Positions 17,851 through 29,465 of a DNA stretch of 64,000 nt are shown here, piece after piece (position 1 is the stretch's first letter; each line of letters starts with the position of its first letter). The notes beneath the pieces are model-generated. The model had not been told where the DNA came from, did not search any database, and saw nothing but the letters and a program-made list of their open reading frames with translations. The position numbers were made by a program, and so were the translations under genes. Source of the stretch: Gemmatimonadales bacterium (GTDB lineage Bacteria; Gemmatimonadota; Gemmatimonadetes; Longimicrobiales; Gaopeijiaceae); the NCBI GenBank assembly GCA_007692605.1, contig REBS01000113.1, positions 20,546 through 84,545 on the forward strand. The letters run 5' to 3'.

Positions 17851-20742
17851 CTATGCGGTCACGCCGGCTGCGAGCATCGGGGCGAGGTATCGTCCGGTGA
17901 GAGACCCCGCGGTTTCGGCCACCGCCTCGGGTGGACCCTCCGCGACGATCAGGCCCCCTCCGTCCCCGCCCTCGGGACCCAGATCCACGATCCAGTCCGA
18001 GGTCTTGGCGACCTCGAGGTTGTGCTCGATCACCACCACCGTGTTGCCCTTGTCGACCAACTGGTGCAGCACCCCGAGGAGCACCCGCACATCCTCGAAG
18101 TGGAGACCGGTCGTGGGCTCGTCCAGAATATACAGCGTGTTCCCGGTGGCTCGCTTCGACAGCTCCGTCGCCAGCTTCACCCTCTGCGCCTCCCCCCCGG
18201 ACAGGGTGGTGGCCGATTGGCCCAGCTGAAGGTAGCCGAGCCCCACATCGAAGAGCGTCTGAAGCTTCTCGCGGATCCTGGGGACCGGGTGAAAGAACTC
18301 CAGAGCGTCCGCAATCGTCATGTCGAGGACGTCGGCGATGTTCTTTCCCCGGTAGTGCACGTCGAGGGTCTCGCGGTTGTAGCGTCGCCCCCGGCACACG
18401 TCGCAGGGCACGTACACGTCGGGCAGGAAGTGCATCTCGATCTTCACCAGACCGTCGCCCGAGCAGGATTCGCACCGCCCGCCCTTCACATTGAACGAAA
18501 AACGCCCCTGGGCGTAGCCGCGCATCTGTGATTCGGGAAGCTCGGCGAAGAGCTTTCGGATCGGCGTGAAGACGCCCGAGTAGGTGGCCGGGTTCGAGCG
18601 GGGAGTCCGGCCGATCGGGGACTGGTCCACCTCGATCACCTTGTCGACTCCTTCCACTCCCTCGAGCCCATCGAAGGGGAGGGGCAGGTCACGAGCGCGG
18701 TAGAGCTGCCAGGCCAGGGCCCGATAGAGCGTCTCGTTGATCAGGCTCGATTTGCCGGATCCGGACACCCCCGTGATCGTCACGAAGCACCCCAGGGGAA
18801 TCGCCACGTCGATCCCCTGCAGATTGTGCCCCCTCGCGCCCCGGATCCGGAGCTGCCGGTCGGGATCGGCCCGTCGGCGCTCCTCGGGGATCGGGATTCG
18901 GCGCTCTCCCCGGAGGTAGGCCCCGGTGAGTGATTTCGGCTCTGCGAGCACCCGGTCGATCGTTCCCGCAGCCACCACGTCTCCACCATGTCGACCGGCT
19001 CCGGGCCCCAGATCGATCACATAGTCGGCCGCCCGGATGGTATCCTCGTCGTGCTCCACGACCAGCACGGTGTTCCCCAGGTCCCTCAGGGCCCGCAGGG
19101 TGCCCAGGAGCCGGTCGTTGTCGCGCTGGTGGAGTCCGATCGATGGCTCGTCGAGCACGTAGAGCACCCCGACCAGTCGGCTCCCGATCTGGGTGGCCAG
19201 TCGGATGCGCTGTCCCTCGCCCCCGGAAAGGGTATGGGCCGAGCGTCCGAGCGTGAGATACCGGAGGCCCACATCGTCGAGAAACCGCAGCCGCTCCCGA
19301 ACCTCCTTCAGGATGGGGCCCGCGACCGCACCCGGCAGGGCCGGCACATCGAGCGACTCGGGCGCGTCCGGGCCCCGGGTCTCGCCTTCGACCGGGAGCC
19401 GCTGAAAGAAGTCCTGTGCGGCACCGATCGAAAGCTGCCCGATCTCTCCCAACGAGCGCCCACCGATCGTCACGGCCAGCGACTCGGAACGCAGTCGGGT
19501 TCCCCCACACTTCTCGCAGGGCTGCGAGGTCATGTAGCTCGTGAGCTGCTCGCGCACGGCGTCCGACGAGGTCTCCTCGTATCGCCGCCGGACATTCGCG
19601 ACGACCCCCTCCCAGGGCTCGGTGTAGGCCCGCTTCTTCCCCCCACGCTTGTAGGGGAAGCGAATCTTCATTTTGCCCGAACCGAAGAGGACGGCGTCAC
19701 GGACATCCTCGGGAAGCTCGCCCCAGGGCGTGTTCGCGTGGAATTCGTAGGCCTCGGCCAGCGCCGGTACTACCGACCGCTTGAGGTGGCCCGACGGCTC
19801 CCCCCAGGGAAGGATCACCCCTTCGAGGATCGAGATCGAGTCGTCTCCCAGGAGGAGATCGGCGCTGACTTCGCGGCGCGTGCCCAGGCCATCGCATCCC
19901 TCGCACGCCCCGTAGGGAGAGTTGAAGGAGAACTGCCGCGGCTCGAGTTCGGGAAGCGAGGTCCCGCAGTGAGCGCAGGCGTAGTGCTCCGAAAAGAGGT
20001 GCGGCTCGGGATCCGTCCCCTTCCCGTACTCAAGCACCTCGAGAATCCCCTCGGCCGTGGTCAGTGCGGTCTCGACCGAGTCCGCGAGGCGCGCCCGATC
20101 CGAAGCCCGGATCACCAGCCGGTCGACCACGACCGAAACGTCATGATTCTCATACCGATTCAGCGCAGGTGGCTCGGAAAGATCCCAGGTCTCGCCATCG
20201 ACCCGGACCCGGACGAAGCCATCCTTGCGTGCCTTCTCGAAGAGCTCGCGAAACTCCCCCTTTCGACCGCGCACCAACGGAGCCAGGATTTCGACCCGGG
20301 TCCCCTCGTCGAGCGTGAGGAGGCGATCGACGATCTGCGATGACGACTGCCGAAGGACCGGTCGTTCGCAGCTGGGGCAGTGCGGGGTCCCGACCCGTGC
20401 CCAGAGGAGGCGGAGGTAGTCGTAGATCTCGGTGACCGTCCCGACGGTGGAGCGGGGATTGCGCGAGATCGTCTTCTGTTCGATCGAGATCGCGGGCGAC
20501 AGTCCTTCGATGGCGTCCACATCGGGCTTTTCCATCAACCCCAGGAACTGCCGGGCATACGCCGAGAGCGACTCGACGTAGCGGCGCTGCCCCTCGGCGT
20601 AGATCGTGTCGAAGGCCAGCGAGGACTTGCCCGATCCGGAGATGCCCGTGATGACCACGAGGGCTTCTCTCGGGATCTCGAGGGAGATGTCGTTCAGGTT
20701 GTGTTCGCGGGCCCCCCGCACCACGAGGGTGTCACGGACCAT
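17851..20742 (-). CDS. uvrA: Excinuclease ABC subunit A
   Basis: Full length, two ABC modules, [61 protein letters not shown]; zinc-finger cysteines. Confidence 0.98.
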   Translation of the reverse strand: MVRDTLVVRGAREHNLNDISLEIPREALVVITGISGSGKSSLAFDTIYAEGQRRYVESLSAYARQFLGLMEKPDVDAIEGLSPAISIEQKTISRNPRSTVGTVTEIYDYLRLLWARVGTPHCPSCERPVLRQSSSQIVDRLLTLDEGTRVEILAPLVRGRKGEFRELFEKARKDGFVRVRVDGETWDLSEPPALNRYENHDVSVVVDRLVIRASDRARLADSVETALTTAEGILEVLEYGKGTDPEPHLFSEHYACAHCGTSLPELEPRQFSFNSPYGACEGCDGLGTRREVSADLLLGDDSISILEGVILPWGEPSGHLKRSVVPALAEAYEFHANTPWGELPEDVRDAVLFGSGKMKIRFPYKRGGKKRAYTEPWEGVVANVRRRYEETSSDAVREQLTSYMTSQPCEKCGGTRLRSESLAVTIGGRSLGEIGQLSIGAAQDFFQRLPVEGETRGPDAPESLDVPALPGAVAGPILKEVRERLRFLDDVGLRYLTLGRSAHTLSGGEGQRIRLATQIGSRLVGVLYVLDEPSIGLHQRDNDRLLGTLRALRDLGNTVLVVEHDEDTIRAADYVIDLGPGAGRHGGDVVAAGTIDRVLAEPKSLTGAYLRGERRIPIPEERRRADPDRQLRIRGARGHNLQGIDVAIPLGCFVTITGVSGSGKSSLINETLYRALAWQLYRARDLPLPFDGLEGVEGVDKVIEVDQSPIGRTPRSNPATYSGVFTPIRKLFAELPESQMRGYAQGRFSFNVKGGRCESCSGDGLVKIEMHFLPDVYVPCDVCRGRRYNRETLDVHYRGKNIADVLDMTIADALEFFHPVPRIREKLQTLFDVGLGYLQLGQSATTLSGGEAQRVKLATELSKRATGNTLYILDEPTTGLHFEDVRVLLGVLHQLVDKGNTVVVIEHNLEVAKTSDWIVDLGPEGGDGGGLIVAEGPPEAVAETAGSLTGRYLAPMLAAGVTA

Positions 20743-21576
20743 CTAGAAGGTCCCCCGCAACTCCCTGAGCGCCGCGATCCGATCCTCGGTGGGGGGATGA
20801 GTCCGGAAGAGCTTCGTCATCCCGCTCATGGCCCCGCCTCGCAGCGGGTTCACGATCGCGAGCTGGGCTCCGGCGGCATTGACATCCATCGGGATCTGGT
20901 TCGCCGCGCTCTCGAGGCGCCGAAGGGCGTTGGCGAGACCATCGGGGGAGCCCGCGATCCGGGCCCCCGTCTCGTCGGCCTGGAACTCGTTGGTCCGCGA
21001 GATCGCCATCTGGATGATGATCGCCGCCAGCGGGCCGAGGATCATGATCAGGATCATGACGATCGGATTCCGGTTCTCACCCCCGCCGAAGAAGATCCCC
21101 CACCGGGCGATCATCGTGATCGCACCCGCCATGACCGCCCCGATCGTGGAGACGAGCATGTGGCGGTGCTTGATGTGCGCCAGCTCATGTGCGATCACCC
21201 CGGCGAGCTCGTCCCGGCTCATCAGCTGCATGAGCCCTGCGGTCACGCACACCACGGCGTGCGAATGGCTGCGGCCGGTGGCGAAGGCGTTCGGCTGCTG
21301 CTTCGGAGCGATCGCCACGATCGGCATTGGAAGATCCGCACGGCGCCGGAGTTCGTCGACCATGTCGAAGAGCTCGGGGGCGTCCTCGCGTTCGATGATC
21401 TTCGCCTTGTACATGCGCAGAACCAGGCGATCGCTGAACCAGAACATTCCGACGTTCATGACCACGGCCCCACCGAAGAACCAGAGCGCCATGCTCGGTC
21501 CTCCGATCTGTCCTCCGAGGAGGACCAGGAAGACCGTCATCACCGCCATGAGGAGGAAAACTTTCAATTGATTCAT
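20743..21576 (-). CDS. htpX: M48 zinc metalloprotease HtpX
   Basis: [12 protein letters not shown] motif, HtpX-like TM architecture. Confidence 0.93.
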   Translation of the reverse strand: MNQLKVFLLMAVMTVFLVLLGGQIGGPSMALWFFGGAVVMNVGMFWFSDRLVLRMYKAKIIEREDAPELFDMVDELRRRADLPMPIVAIAPKQQPNAFATGRSHSHAVVCVTAGLMQLMSRDELAGVIAHELAHIKHRHMLVSTIGAVMAGAITMIARWGIFFGGGENRNPIVMILIMILGPLAAIIIQMAISRTNEFQADETGARIAGSPDGLANALRRLESAANQIPMDVNAAGAQLAIVNPLRGGAMSGMTKLFRTHPPTEDRIAALRELRGTF

Positions 21577-21749
21577 TCTAGCTCACTCTTGTCGTTCTAT
21601 TGTGTTCATCATAGAGGGTTCGTGCGCACTTCACCCGCAGCTGCACGCCGCCCGGATTCCGGCCGGGGATGCCCCCGATCGCGGGCGATCTTCCTTTACA
21701 CCGCAGGGGGCTTTCGGTGCCCCTTCGCACCGCTCCCGCCCCTTCCCCC

Positions 21750-24700
21750 TCAGTACCCCCACTCGCGGTAGAGTTCGAGGCCGAAGATTCGGGTGAGTTG
21801 AAGCCCCGCGTCACCGAACGAATAGACCCCTTCACGTCCGAAGCGGTCCTCGACGAAGGCCTCGAAGGTCCAGGTATCGGTGAAGCGCCACTCGAGGCGG
21901 GCACCGGGGATCTGAGCCTGTCCGCCCCCCATCCCTCCGAGGGGTCGCAGGACCATCGCGAGGAAGAGATCCTGCGCCAGGTACTGCCCCACCTCGATCT
22001 GGGTGTCGGCAAAGGCACTCCCGAACCCTCCCATCGCAGCGCCCCCCGCATCCCGGGTCTGCGTGATCGCGAAGTAGTCGATTCCGATCTGCTGGGCGAC
22101 CACGGACGAGAGCTGTCCCGCGAGCGTTCCGATTCCCACACTCACCCCCGCCCCGGCGGCCCCCTGCAGGGCGGACGCCTCTCCCGATCCGAGGGCGAAC
22201 GAGGGTCGACCGAACAGGAGGTAGCTGATCAGATCGGATTCCGCGATCGGTGGCTGCGCCTCGGACTCCAGCCCGATCCGAAGGGCGAGCAGGGGTCCTT
22301 CGACCACCGCGATGATATTCAGCGGCTCCTGGCCCTCCCGCCTCAGGCGATGGACCGCCCGGAAGTCGAGTGTCGGATTGATCCCGGGGGTTCCAACGAA
22401 TTCTACGTTCCCCTCCTGGACCTGAAACTGCCGACCGAGGACGTTGTAGTTGCCCCGGATCGCCTCGAGTGACCCGACCAGGAGGATCTCCCGCTTCGGG
22501 CGATCGAAGGTGACGATCAGATCCCCACCGATCTCGACGTTCATCTCGCGACTTCGCAGCCAGAAGTCACGCTGGATCGTCAGGTCGACATTCACGACCA
22601 GGTTGTTGAGGAAGGGATTCTGCGCCGCTTCGACCGCCGGACGATCGGCGACCAGCGTCGTGTCGACCACATCGAAGATCGCCGGGTCGGTGAGGTCGAC
22701 GACCTCTGCGGTCCGCGCGAACTCCTCGAGAAACATCACCCCCTGCTCCACCCGGACCCGCCCCCCGATGCGCGGTGCCTGGAAGCGACCGGTGAGGGTG
22801 ACCTCTCCCCCGACCCGCGCCTCGAGGTCCCGCCGCTCGGTGGCCTGGAACCCCGACGCGGTGATCCGCAGATCGAACCCCGGATCCGTGATGTCATTCA
22901 GGTCGATCGTGCCACGCACCTGCGCGAGCCCGCGGGACCGGGCCTGCGCCGAGACCGTGACCACCCCGTCGGTCGTCAGTTCGAAGTCCGCCTCGATCTC
23001 GCGGGGACGAAGCCCGATCTCGGGGAGTGACATGGCCCCTCCGGCCAGGTGGAGTGAACCGGAGGGACGGAGGTCCCGGGGTTGTCCGCTCAACTGGATG
23101 CGCCCGTCGAATACTCCCTCGATCTCCTCGAGGCCCTCGACGAACCCGAGAAGGGTCGCGGCCGGGAGCGCGTCGATCTCGAGGGTCACATCGACGCTCC
23201 GATCGGGAAAGCGATCCTCGACCTCTCGGAAGGAGAGATCGACCGGGTACCTTCCGTCCGCAGTCAGGAGACGCTGGCCCTCGTGTTCCACATCGAGGCG
23301 CGCACGCGCGATCTGCTCTCCATAGGCGAACGTCCCCTCGACCCGATCCAGCTCGGTACCACCGACGTTCAGGTCCTGCGCGAGAATCTCGCCTTCCATG
23401 AGCGGCGCCCCGGCGGGCCCTTCGACCCGCAGGACCAGGTCGAGCAGGCCCGAGGGCGGATTCTCGATCCTGGCGAGGTGCCCGAGGCGGTTGAGATCGA
23501 GTCGTTCGGTCTCGAGGGTGAAATCCGTCATCCCATCGAGGTCCACGACGCCATCGGCACGAATCCGAACGGGCGCGTCCTCCGGGTCGTCCGGCGCCGC
23601 AGCCCCTTCCGGTCTGCGAATCTCGAGATCGACCACCTCGTAGCGTCGGTCCCCGACATGCAGTCGGGCGGGCCGGGCAAGGCTCCATTCCACCGGGTCC
23701 ATCTCGAGGACCAGGGAGCGGAGTTCGATGTCGACGCCCGTGGAGTCCTGACGAAAGAGGGCGTCGGCCCGATAGGACTCCCCGGGTTCCCGGAGGAGGT
23801 CCAGGTCGACCTCGCCCTCGCCGCCGGCCCATCGGGCCTCGGCCACGCCCTGCTCGAAGGTCCACTCCCGCCACCCCCAGTCCGCCAGCTCCGCAACCCC
23901 TTCGATCGAGGTGAGCTCGAACTCGTCGAGCTGCGCGATCACGTCGATCCGACCGCCCTCCACCATCGCCTCGGACCACCGGAACCGTTCCACATCGGCG
24001 AACCCGCGGAGTTCGAATGCCCGCAGGGCACCTCGCAGTTCGAGCTCCCCCGACGCGGTTCCATCGAGGAGCCGGCCATTCATGGCAGCGAGGGTGTCGG
24101 GGTCGATCCCGTCCCACCGGAGGGTTTCCAGTTCGAGCGCACTCAGGGTGTCGGCCTGGATGATCGTGTCCCCCATGAGGAGCGGACGAAGCTCGCTCAG
24201 TTCGGGAACCGACCACGTGAAGCTCATCTCTCCGGCACTCGCGGCGTCGCTGAGCCCCAGCGTCCCGGATCCGGCCGCCTCGCCGGCCGGCGAGCTCACG
24301 AACAGGCGGTGCAGCTGAAGCTCCCCGTCCAACGCCTCGATGTCGAGCTCCGCCAGGTCGAAGAGGACATGGCCGGACCGACTGTCTTCGAGGTGAACCC
24401 GTGCGGTGCCTTCGATCGTCTCGAGATCGAGCCCGCGTCCCTCCACCTCGACCCTGCCGCGAATCACCGTGGGCTCGGGAAGATCGGTGAGAAAGGCCGT
24501 CAGGTCGAGTTCGCTCGACGACGCCGTGAAGGTGTACCCCCGCCCGAGATCGGTGGCGTCTCCGCGTGCATCGATGGTGAGCGTTCCACCCCCGGTATTC
24601 AGGCGGGTCGACAGCTCCAGGTCGGAGAGAAATCCGTTGACCCGGTACTGCCCACTCACCGGCCCCTCGATCGGCAGGTCCAGATCCAGCGCAGCGGCCA

Positions 24701-26285
24701 GGCCGGTCAGATTCATCGGGTCGAGCCCTCCGTCCAGCGAGAGCCGGAGCTGTTCGTTGACGAGCTGGATCGTCCCGGCCCCGAGCACTCGGCTCTCCTC
24801 GCCTCCCGGCGCTCGATGGCGGAGATCGGCACTCAGCTGAAGTCCGTTCGCGAGCCGGCCCGAGGCCTCGACCGACAGGGAACCGGTCCCGAGAACCGTG
24901 AACTCGGGGAGAAAGGCAGAGAGCGTCCCGAAGTCCAGCGGGTCGATCCGCGCCGACATTCCCCGAACGCCCGGCTCGCCCCCGTCGAGCAGGAGGGTCC
25001 CCCGGGCTTCGATCATCGAGGGCGGGATCCCGGCCTCGGTGTCCTCGTACTCGAGTCGTGCGTCGATCCCGAGCTCCTCGAAACTCCCCGTGAGCCGCAC
25101 GGGACCCTGCACCCGTCCCCCCAGCGGCAGGGGCTCTTCGAGCCATGGCTCGGCAATCGACAGGTAAACCGGATCGGCGACAAGATCGGTTTCGACAAAA
25201 CGCAGTCCTCCCGCCAACTCCAGCCCCAGTCGCCCCCGGATCCGGCTCTCGCCACTCCGAAGGTCGGCATCGGTGACCCGCCAGCTTCCGGAGGTGACCG
25301 GCCCCGCGGCCGAAAGGGTCAGGCGACCCCCACCGTCGGGGATCCGAGGCTCGAGCCATCGGAAGTCGGCCAACTCCAGGGGATCGGCCGTGAGCAGGAG
25401 GTCCAGCTCCAGCTCGTCGCCGCCGAACTCGAGGGCGATCTGCCCCCGCAGGGTACTCGCGGGAAGCTCGAGTCGCTCGGCTCCGATCAGGAGTTCGGTT
25501 CCGGTCCGGCGGAGATGTCCCTGAAAGTCCCCTACGTGGAAGGGTTCTTCGAAAACCTGTCCGGTCATGGAAAGGGATTCGAACTCGATGAACTCCCCGG
25601 GCTCGTCGAGATCCACGAGCCGGGCGTTGCCGAGCCGGGCGTCGATCCCGCTGAAGCGGATCACCTGGTGGAGACCGTCGAATCCCGGGACGGTCTCGAC
25701 GATGCCTCGGGCGGGCGGGTCCCCCTCCAGGGGGGTTCGAATGATGAGGTCGCCCCCGTGCACCCCGAGACCGTCGAGGACCACGCGGAGCTGTGAGGCG
25801 GGAGCGACCACCTCCTCGTCGGAGGGATCGGGCTCCAGGAGCTCGGGGTCTTCGGGCTCGGGCTCGGCCGCAGGAATCCGGAAGATGCGAGCCAGGTTCC
25901 CGACCTCGTCCCCGTGCAGCGTCTCGATGACGATCCGGGGTCCCCACAGCTCCGTGGGAACGAGTTCGATGTTTCGTCGGAGGAGGGCGCGGGCCGAGTA
26001 GCCGACTCTCAGGGAGTCCACCTCGGCGAACGGGCGCCCGCGATCATCCAGGATCGAGACGTCGTGGAGGATGAAGCCTCGCAGGAGTCCATCGGAGCGA
26101 ATCGCCCCCACGCGGACCTCCCCATCGATGAATCGGTCCGATTGGCCGACGGCCGTACGCAGGAGGAAGGCATGGCCGGGCTGGGTCTGGAGCGCGAACC
26201 AGGCGAGCAGACCCACCGCGAGCAGAAGGATTCCGACGCCGGCCGCGAACCAGAGAAGGATTCTCCCGGGGGTATTCATCGGCAT
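21750..26285 (-). CDS. tamB: TamB-like translocation/assembly module (DUF490)
   Basis: N-terminal TM anchor MPMNTPGRILLWFAAGVGILLLAVGLLAW; very long AsmA/TamB-like beta-helical repeats; C-terminal ARLEWRFTDTWTFEAFVEDRFG. Confidence 0.85.
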   Translation of the reverse strand: MPMNTPGRILLWFAAGVGILLLAVGLLAWFALQTQPGHAFLLRTAVGQSDRFIDGEVRVGAIRSDGLLRGFILHDVSILDDRGRPFAEVDSLRVGYSARALLRRNIELVPTELWGPRIVIETLHGDEVGNLARIFRIPAAEPEPEDPELLEPDPSDEEVVAPASQLRVVLDGLGVHGGDLIIRTPLEGDPPARGIVETVPGFDGLHQVIRFSGIDARLGNARLVDLDEPGEFIEFESLSMTGQVFEEPFHVGDFQGHLRRTGTELLIGAERLELPASTLRGQIALEFGGDELELDLLLTADPLELADFRWLEPRIPDGGGRLTLSAAGPVTSGSWRVTDADLRSGESRIRGRLGLELAGGLRFVETDLVADPVYLSIAEPWLEEPLPLGGRVQGPVRLTGSFEELGIDARLEYEDTEAGIPPSMIEARGTLLLDGGEPGVRGMSARIDPLDFGTLSAFLPEFTVLGTGSLSVEASGRLANGLQLSADLRHRAPGGEESRVLGAGTIQLVNEQLRLSLDGGLDPMNLTGLAAALDLDLPIEGPVSGQYRVNGFLSDLELSTRLNTGGGTLTIDARGDATDLGRGYTFTASSSELDLTAFLTDLPEPTVIRGRVEVEGRGLDLETIEGTARVHLEDSRSGHVLFDLAELDIEALDGELQLHRLFVSSPAGEAAGSGTLGLSDAASAGEMSFTWSVPELSELRPLLMGDTIIQADTLSALELETLRWDGIDPDTLAAMNGRLLDGTASGELELRGALRAFELRGFADVERFRWSEAMVEGGRIDVIAQLDEFELTSIEGVAELADWGWREWTFEQGVAEARWAGGEGEVDLDLLREPGESYRADALFRQDSTGVDIELRSLVLEMDPVEWSLARPARLHVGDRRYEVVDLEIRRPEGAAAPDDPEDAPVRIRADGVVDLDGMTDFTLETERLDLNRLGHLARIENPPSGLLDLVLRVEGPAGAPLMEGEILAQDLNVGGTELDRVEGTFAYGEQIARARLDVEHEGQRLLTADGRYPVDLSFREVEDRFPDRSVDVTLEIDALPAATLLGFVEGLEEIEGVFDGRIQLSGQPRDLRPSGSLHLAGGAMSLPEIGLRPREIEADFELTTDGVVTVSAQARSRGLAQVRGTIDLNDITDPGFDLRITASGFQATERRDLEARVGGEVTLTGRFQAPRIGGRVRVEQGVMFLEEFARTAEVVDLTDPAIFDVVDTTLVADRPAVEAAQNPFLNNLVVNVDLTIQRDFWLRSREMNVEIGGDLIVTFDRPKREILLVGSLEAIRGNYNVLGRQFQVQEGNVEFVGTPGINPTLDFRAVHRLRREGQEPLNIIAVVEGPLLALRIGLESEAQPPIAESDLISYLLFGRPSFALGSGEASALQGAAGAGVSVGIGTLAGQLSSVVAQQIGIDYFAITQTRDAGGAAMGGFGSAFADTQIEVGQYLAQDLFLAMVLRPLGGMGGGQAQIPGARLEWRFTDTWTFEAFVEDRFGREGVYSFGDAGLQLTRIFGLELYREWGY

Positions 26286-26286
26286 C

Positions 26287-28542
26287 TCAGAACGCCTGTC
26301 CGATCGAGACCTGAATCTGCAGGCGTCGGAAGGAGAAGCCCCGGTCCTCCTGAAGGAGGAAGGGGGTGTCGAGCCGGGCCAGTTCGTCCTGCAGCACCCA
26401 GGGGATCCGATCACCGTCGGGACCGACGATCCGTCGCGTGGGCGAATCCTGCCCCTCGCGATACGGTCGAATCGACGACGTGATCACCGGGAGCTCCTGC
26501 GTGGTGGCCGGACGATAGGCCACATCCATACGGATCGGGCCGATCGGGGTTGAATACCGCACGCCCAGCCCCGGAGTCGCGACGAGTCCGCTGGCACCGA
26601 TCGACGATGGCTCGGCCCAGACCTGTCCGAAATCCACGAACGCCACGCCCCCGATCGCCTCCCATACGGGGAATCGAAGTTCGACGCTGCCCTCGATGAC
26701 CGCACTGCCTCCGGCGGGGCGCGAGTCGAACGCCCCCTCGGCCAGGGGCGATGCGTCGCAGGTCAGCTCGTGAACCTCGACGGGGTCGCAGATCGCGAAC
26801 TCGTCCCCCTCCCGGGGGAAGAGGAGATCCTGCACCGGTACGGTGACGACCCGAGGGCCCATCTGATTCTGGGCGTATCCTCGAACCGAGTTCGCGCCAC
26901 CGGCGAAGAACCGCTTCTGGGGGTGCGCGATTCGCACGGCTTCCCGGCCCTGCGCCCTCAGGTCCCGGAAGGGAGCCGCATTCAGCCAGCCGGCCCGAAG
27001 CCGGCCGGCGAGGACGCTGCCCCCGAGCTCCCGGAACATCGTGGTCTCCGCCGTAGCCCGCTCGTAGTCGAAATCCGACCCGGTGAAACGGGACGCGTGT
27101 TCGAAGTCGGCCGATACGGTATACCCGCGGGTGGGCGAGACCGACCGATTGGTCTCGTCACGAATCCCTCTCAACCCGATGGGAGCCAGCACATTCGCCG
27201 ACTGCAGGATGTCGATCTCCTGAGGGTTGCAGACCAGGAAGCTGCTGCAGAAGAACACCTCGGCCGCACTGAGCCGGGACAGCTGCGGCTGGTACGAGAC
27301 CGTCACCGGATTCGATCGACCGAGCGTCCGGGTGAGGGCGAGGTTCAGTCCCAGCGATTCGCGAATGTAGATGTCCGGCACACTCTGGCGTTCCGAAAAG
27401 ATCGCTCCGGTGAAGGTGTTCCGAGGGGAGAAGATCCAGGGCTGTGTGAACTCCGCGGATGCGAGCCAGTTCAGTCGGGCGAACTCTCCGGTTCCGGCTC
27501 CCCGACAGATCGAGTCCTCGAAGGTCGAGGTGAGCACACCCGCGAGGCGCCCCCGCAGGACCAGCCGCCTCGCACCTCCCATGAAGTTGCGGGCCGACCA
27601 TCGGGTCTCACCGGTGAAACAATCGGCGGTCGTCCACCCTGCACCCGAGCGTACACGGTGCGCATCCCCTTCGGCGACGGTGACCCGGATCGGCACGATC
27701 GAGTCGGGCTCGTGCTCAAGGTCGTCCACGAGCGAAGCATGACGAAAAATGGCGAGGCTGTAGAGTTGACGCTGCGCATCGAAGATGCCGTCCTGCGAGT
27801 AGAATCCTCCCTCCTGAAAGGGAATCATCCGCCGGATCACGGCTTCGCCGACCTGTTCGTTGCCCTCGATCTGGATCTCGCCGAAACGGGCGCGCGGCCC
27901 GGTGAACACATCGAAGGCGAGCTCGGCCTCCCTGGGCGCGTCGTCGGGGAGAAACTGGTCCCGGAAGACCTCGGCGTGAGGGTAGCCCCGATTGTGCAGG
28001 CGTCGGGTGATCGTGTCGCGCGCCGCATTGACCTGCGTCATGTCGAGCCGGTCACCGACTCCGATGGGCAGGTTCCGGTCGATCGGGTCTCCGGGAAGCT
28101 GTCCGATTCCCAGGACCTCGAAGGAGGCGACCCGGATCGGCTCCCCTTCCTCGATCGTGAAGGTCAGGTCGACCTGGGTCGGGGTCCGGCGAACGATCGT
28201 GGTGTCGACCTGAACCTCACGGTACCCACGCAGCCGGTAGAACTGGGCGATTCGCACGAAATCGAGGTCGAACACCCGCTGGTTGTAGAACGCGGGGTCT
28301 ACGGCGAAGCCCCGGTCCAGCCAGCAGAAGGGTTTCACGATGAAGGAGCGACAGGTCGTCTGTCGAGTCACGATGCTGTTGGCCAGCGTCCGGTCGGGAA
28401 AGGTCTCGTTACCCTCGAACTTGAGGGAGAGGATTTCCGGACGAAGCTGAGTCTGTGCCTCGACGCCTGCCGCAGTCGCTCCGAGTCCCACGGTCACCAG
28501 AATCATACCCACGAGCAACCGCGCGACCCGTCTCCTGCTCAT
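26287..28542 (-). CDS. BamA/TamA-family outer membrane protein (POTRA + Omp85 barrel)
   Basis: MSRRRVARLLVGMILVTVGLG signal peptide; POTRA repeats (LKFEGNETFPDRTL, VLGIGQLPGD, IQIEGNEQVGEAVI); FFAGGANSVRGYAQNQMGPR barrel motif. ORF extension to 29214 is spurious. Confidence 0.88.
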   Translation of the reverse strand: MSRRRVARLLVGMILVTVGLGATAAGVEAQTQLRPEILSLKFEGNETFPDRTLANSIVTRQTTCRSFIVKPFCWLDRGFAVDPAFYNQRVFDLDFVRIAQFYRLRGYREVQVDTTIVRRTPTQVDLTFTIEEGEPIRVASFEVLGIGQLPGDPIDRNLPIGVGDRLDMTQVNAARDTITRRLHNRGYPHAEVFRDQFLPDDAPREAELAFDVFTGPRARFGEIQIEGNEQVGEAVIRRMIPFQEGGFYSQDGIFDAQRQLYSLAIFRHASLVDDLEHEPDSIVPIRVTVAEGDAHRVRSGAGWTTADCFTGETRWSARNFMGGARRLVLRGRLAGVLTSTFEDSICRGAGTGEFARLNWLASAEFTQPWIFSPRNTFTGAIFSERQSVPDIYIRESLGLNLALTRTLGRSNPVTVSYQPQLSRLSAAEVFFCSSFLVCNPQEIDILQSANVLAPIGLRGIRDETNRSVSPTRGYTVSADFEHASRFTGSDFDYERATAETTMFRELGGSVLAGRLRAGWLNAAPFRDLRAQGREAVRIAHPQKRFFAGGANSVRGYAQNQMGPRVVTVPVQDLLFPREGDEFAICDPVEVHELTCDASPLAEGAFDSRPAGGSAVIEGSVELRFPVWEAIGGVAFVDFGQVWAEPSSIGASGLVATPGLGVRYSTPIGPIRMDVAYRPATTQELPVITSSIRPYREGQDSPTRRIVGPDGDRIPWVLQDELARLDTPFLLQEDRGFSFRRLQIQVSIGQAF

Positions 28543-29381
28543 GACTGCGGCCGCTGAAACCATCGATTCGGAGCTCTGGGGAATGCGTGGGTGGAGAACG
28601 GGGCGAATCGCCCGAGAACTCCGAAATGCATGAAATGGGTGACGTCCACCCTCTCTTCTGCTACCCGGATGACGTTGAATGAGTTCTTCGCGGCCTCTCG
28701 GGCGCGGCCCCGGCGCGAGGTGGTCGTGCCACTCTGCACGATGGTGATCCCCCGGTCCCGCTCCGCTCCCGGATACACATCGAGAGAGTTGCCGATATAG
28801 GCGCGGTGCAGGTGTCCCCCGAGGACCAGGTCCACCCTCATCGCCTCGAGCGCGTCGAGGATATGGCGGGCTCCGGGCAGCGGACGATCGCCCTCGTAGT
28901 CCGGTGCCGGCGCGAGGTGATGATGCGCCACCACCACTCGGACCGTCCCCTCCGCGGCTCCTTCGAAGGCGCGCCGGGCGAACTCGATCTGCTCGGCGTC
29001 GATGCGTCCGTTCACGATCGCTCGGCGGGGGGCGCTCGAGTTCAGCGAGACGACCACCACCCCGGGGATTCGGGTCACCGTGTCGAGATCCGGCGCAATG
29101 AACCGCCGGTAGTTCCGATACGGGTCCGTGAGCCGCTCCCATACACGGTAGAGCGGCACATCGTGGTTTCCGGGGGTCACCACCAGCGGCACCTCGGGCA
29201 GTCGATCCAACCATGAGCGTGCCGCTTCGTACTCGGCCACCTTGGCGCGCTGGGTGAAGTCGCCCGAGATCACGACCAGGTCGGGAGCCTCTTCATGGAC
29301 CGACTCCAGGAAACGCTCCGCGACCTCGGGGTCGTGGGGCTTTCCGAAGTGGAGATCGGAGCCGTGGACGATCGTGATCAT
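28539..29381 (-). CDS. Calcineurin-like metallophosphoesterase
   Basis: HGSDLHFG, VVISGDFTQRA, TPGNHDV, VLGGHLHRAYIG motifs. Confidence 0.9.
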   Translation of the reverse strand: MITIVHGSDLHFGKPHDPEVAERFLESVHEEAPDLVVISGDFTQRAKVAEYEAARSWLDRLPEVPLVVTPGNHDVPLYRVWERLTDPYRNYRRFIAPDLDTVTRIPGVVVVSLNSSAPRRAIVNGRIDAEQIEFARRAFEGAAEGTVRVVVAHHHLAPAPDYEGDRPLPGARHILDALEAMRVDLVLGGHLHRAYIGNSLDVYPGAERDRGITIVQSGTTTSRRGRAREAAKNSFNVIRVAEERVDVTHFMHFGVLGRFAPFSTHAFPRAPNRWFQRPQS

Positions 29382-29465
29382 CGAGGTACGGGACCAGGAG
29401 AGGCATTGGGAACCAGCGAGCTTCCACCGGGGATACCGGCAGGAGTACAGCTTTTAAAACTAACG

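Noticed and set aside
21577-21749. Partial GGGGC...GCCCC hairpin near 21706-21723 as tamB terminator
   Set aside because: Short, imperfect stem without T-tract; not enough support to annotate.
23082-25796. Plus-strand 904-aa ORF
   Set aside because: Antisense shadow of tamB.
28543-29214. N-terminal extension of the BamA-like ORF (26287..29214)
   Set aside because: Overlaps the metallophosphoesterase in another frame; the signal peptide start at 28542 with ATGA overlap is far more plausible.
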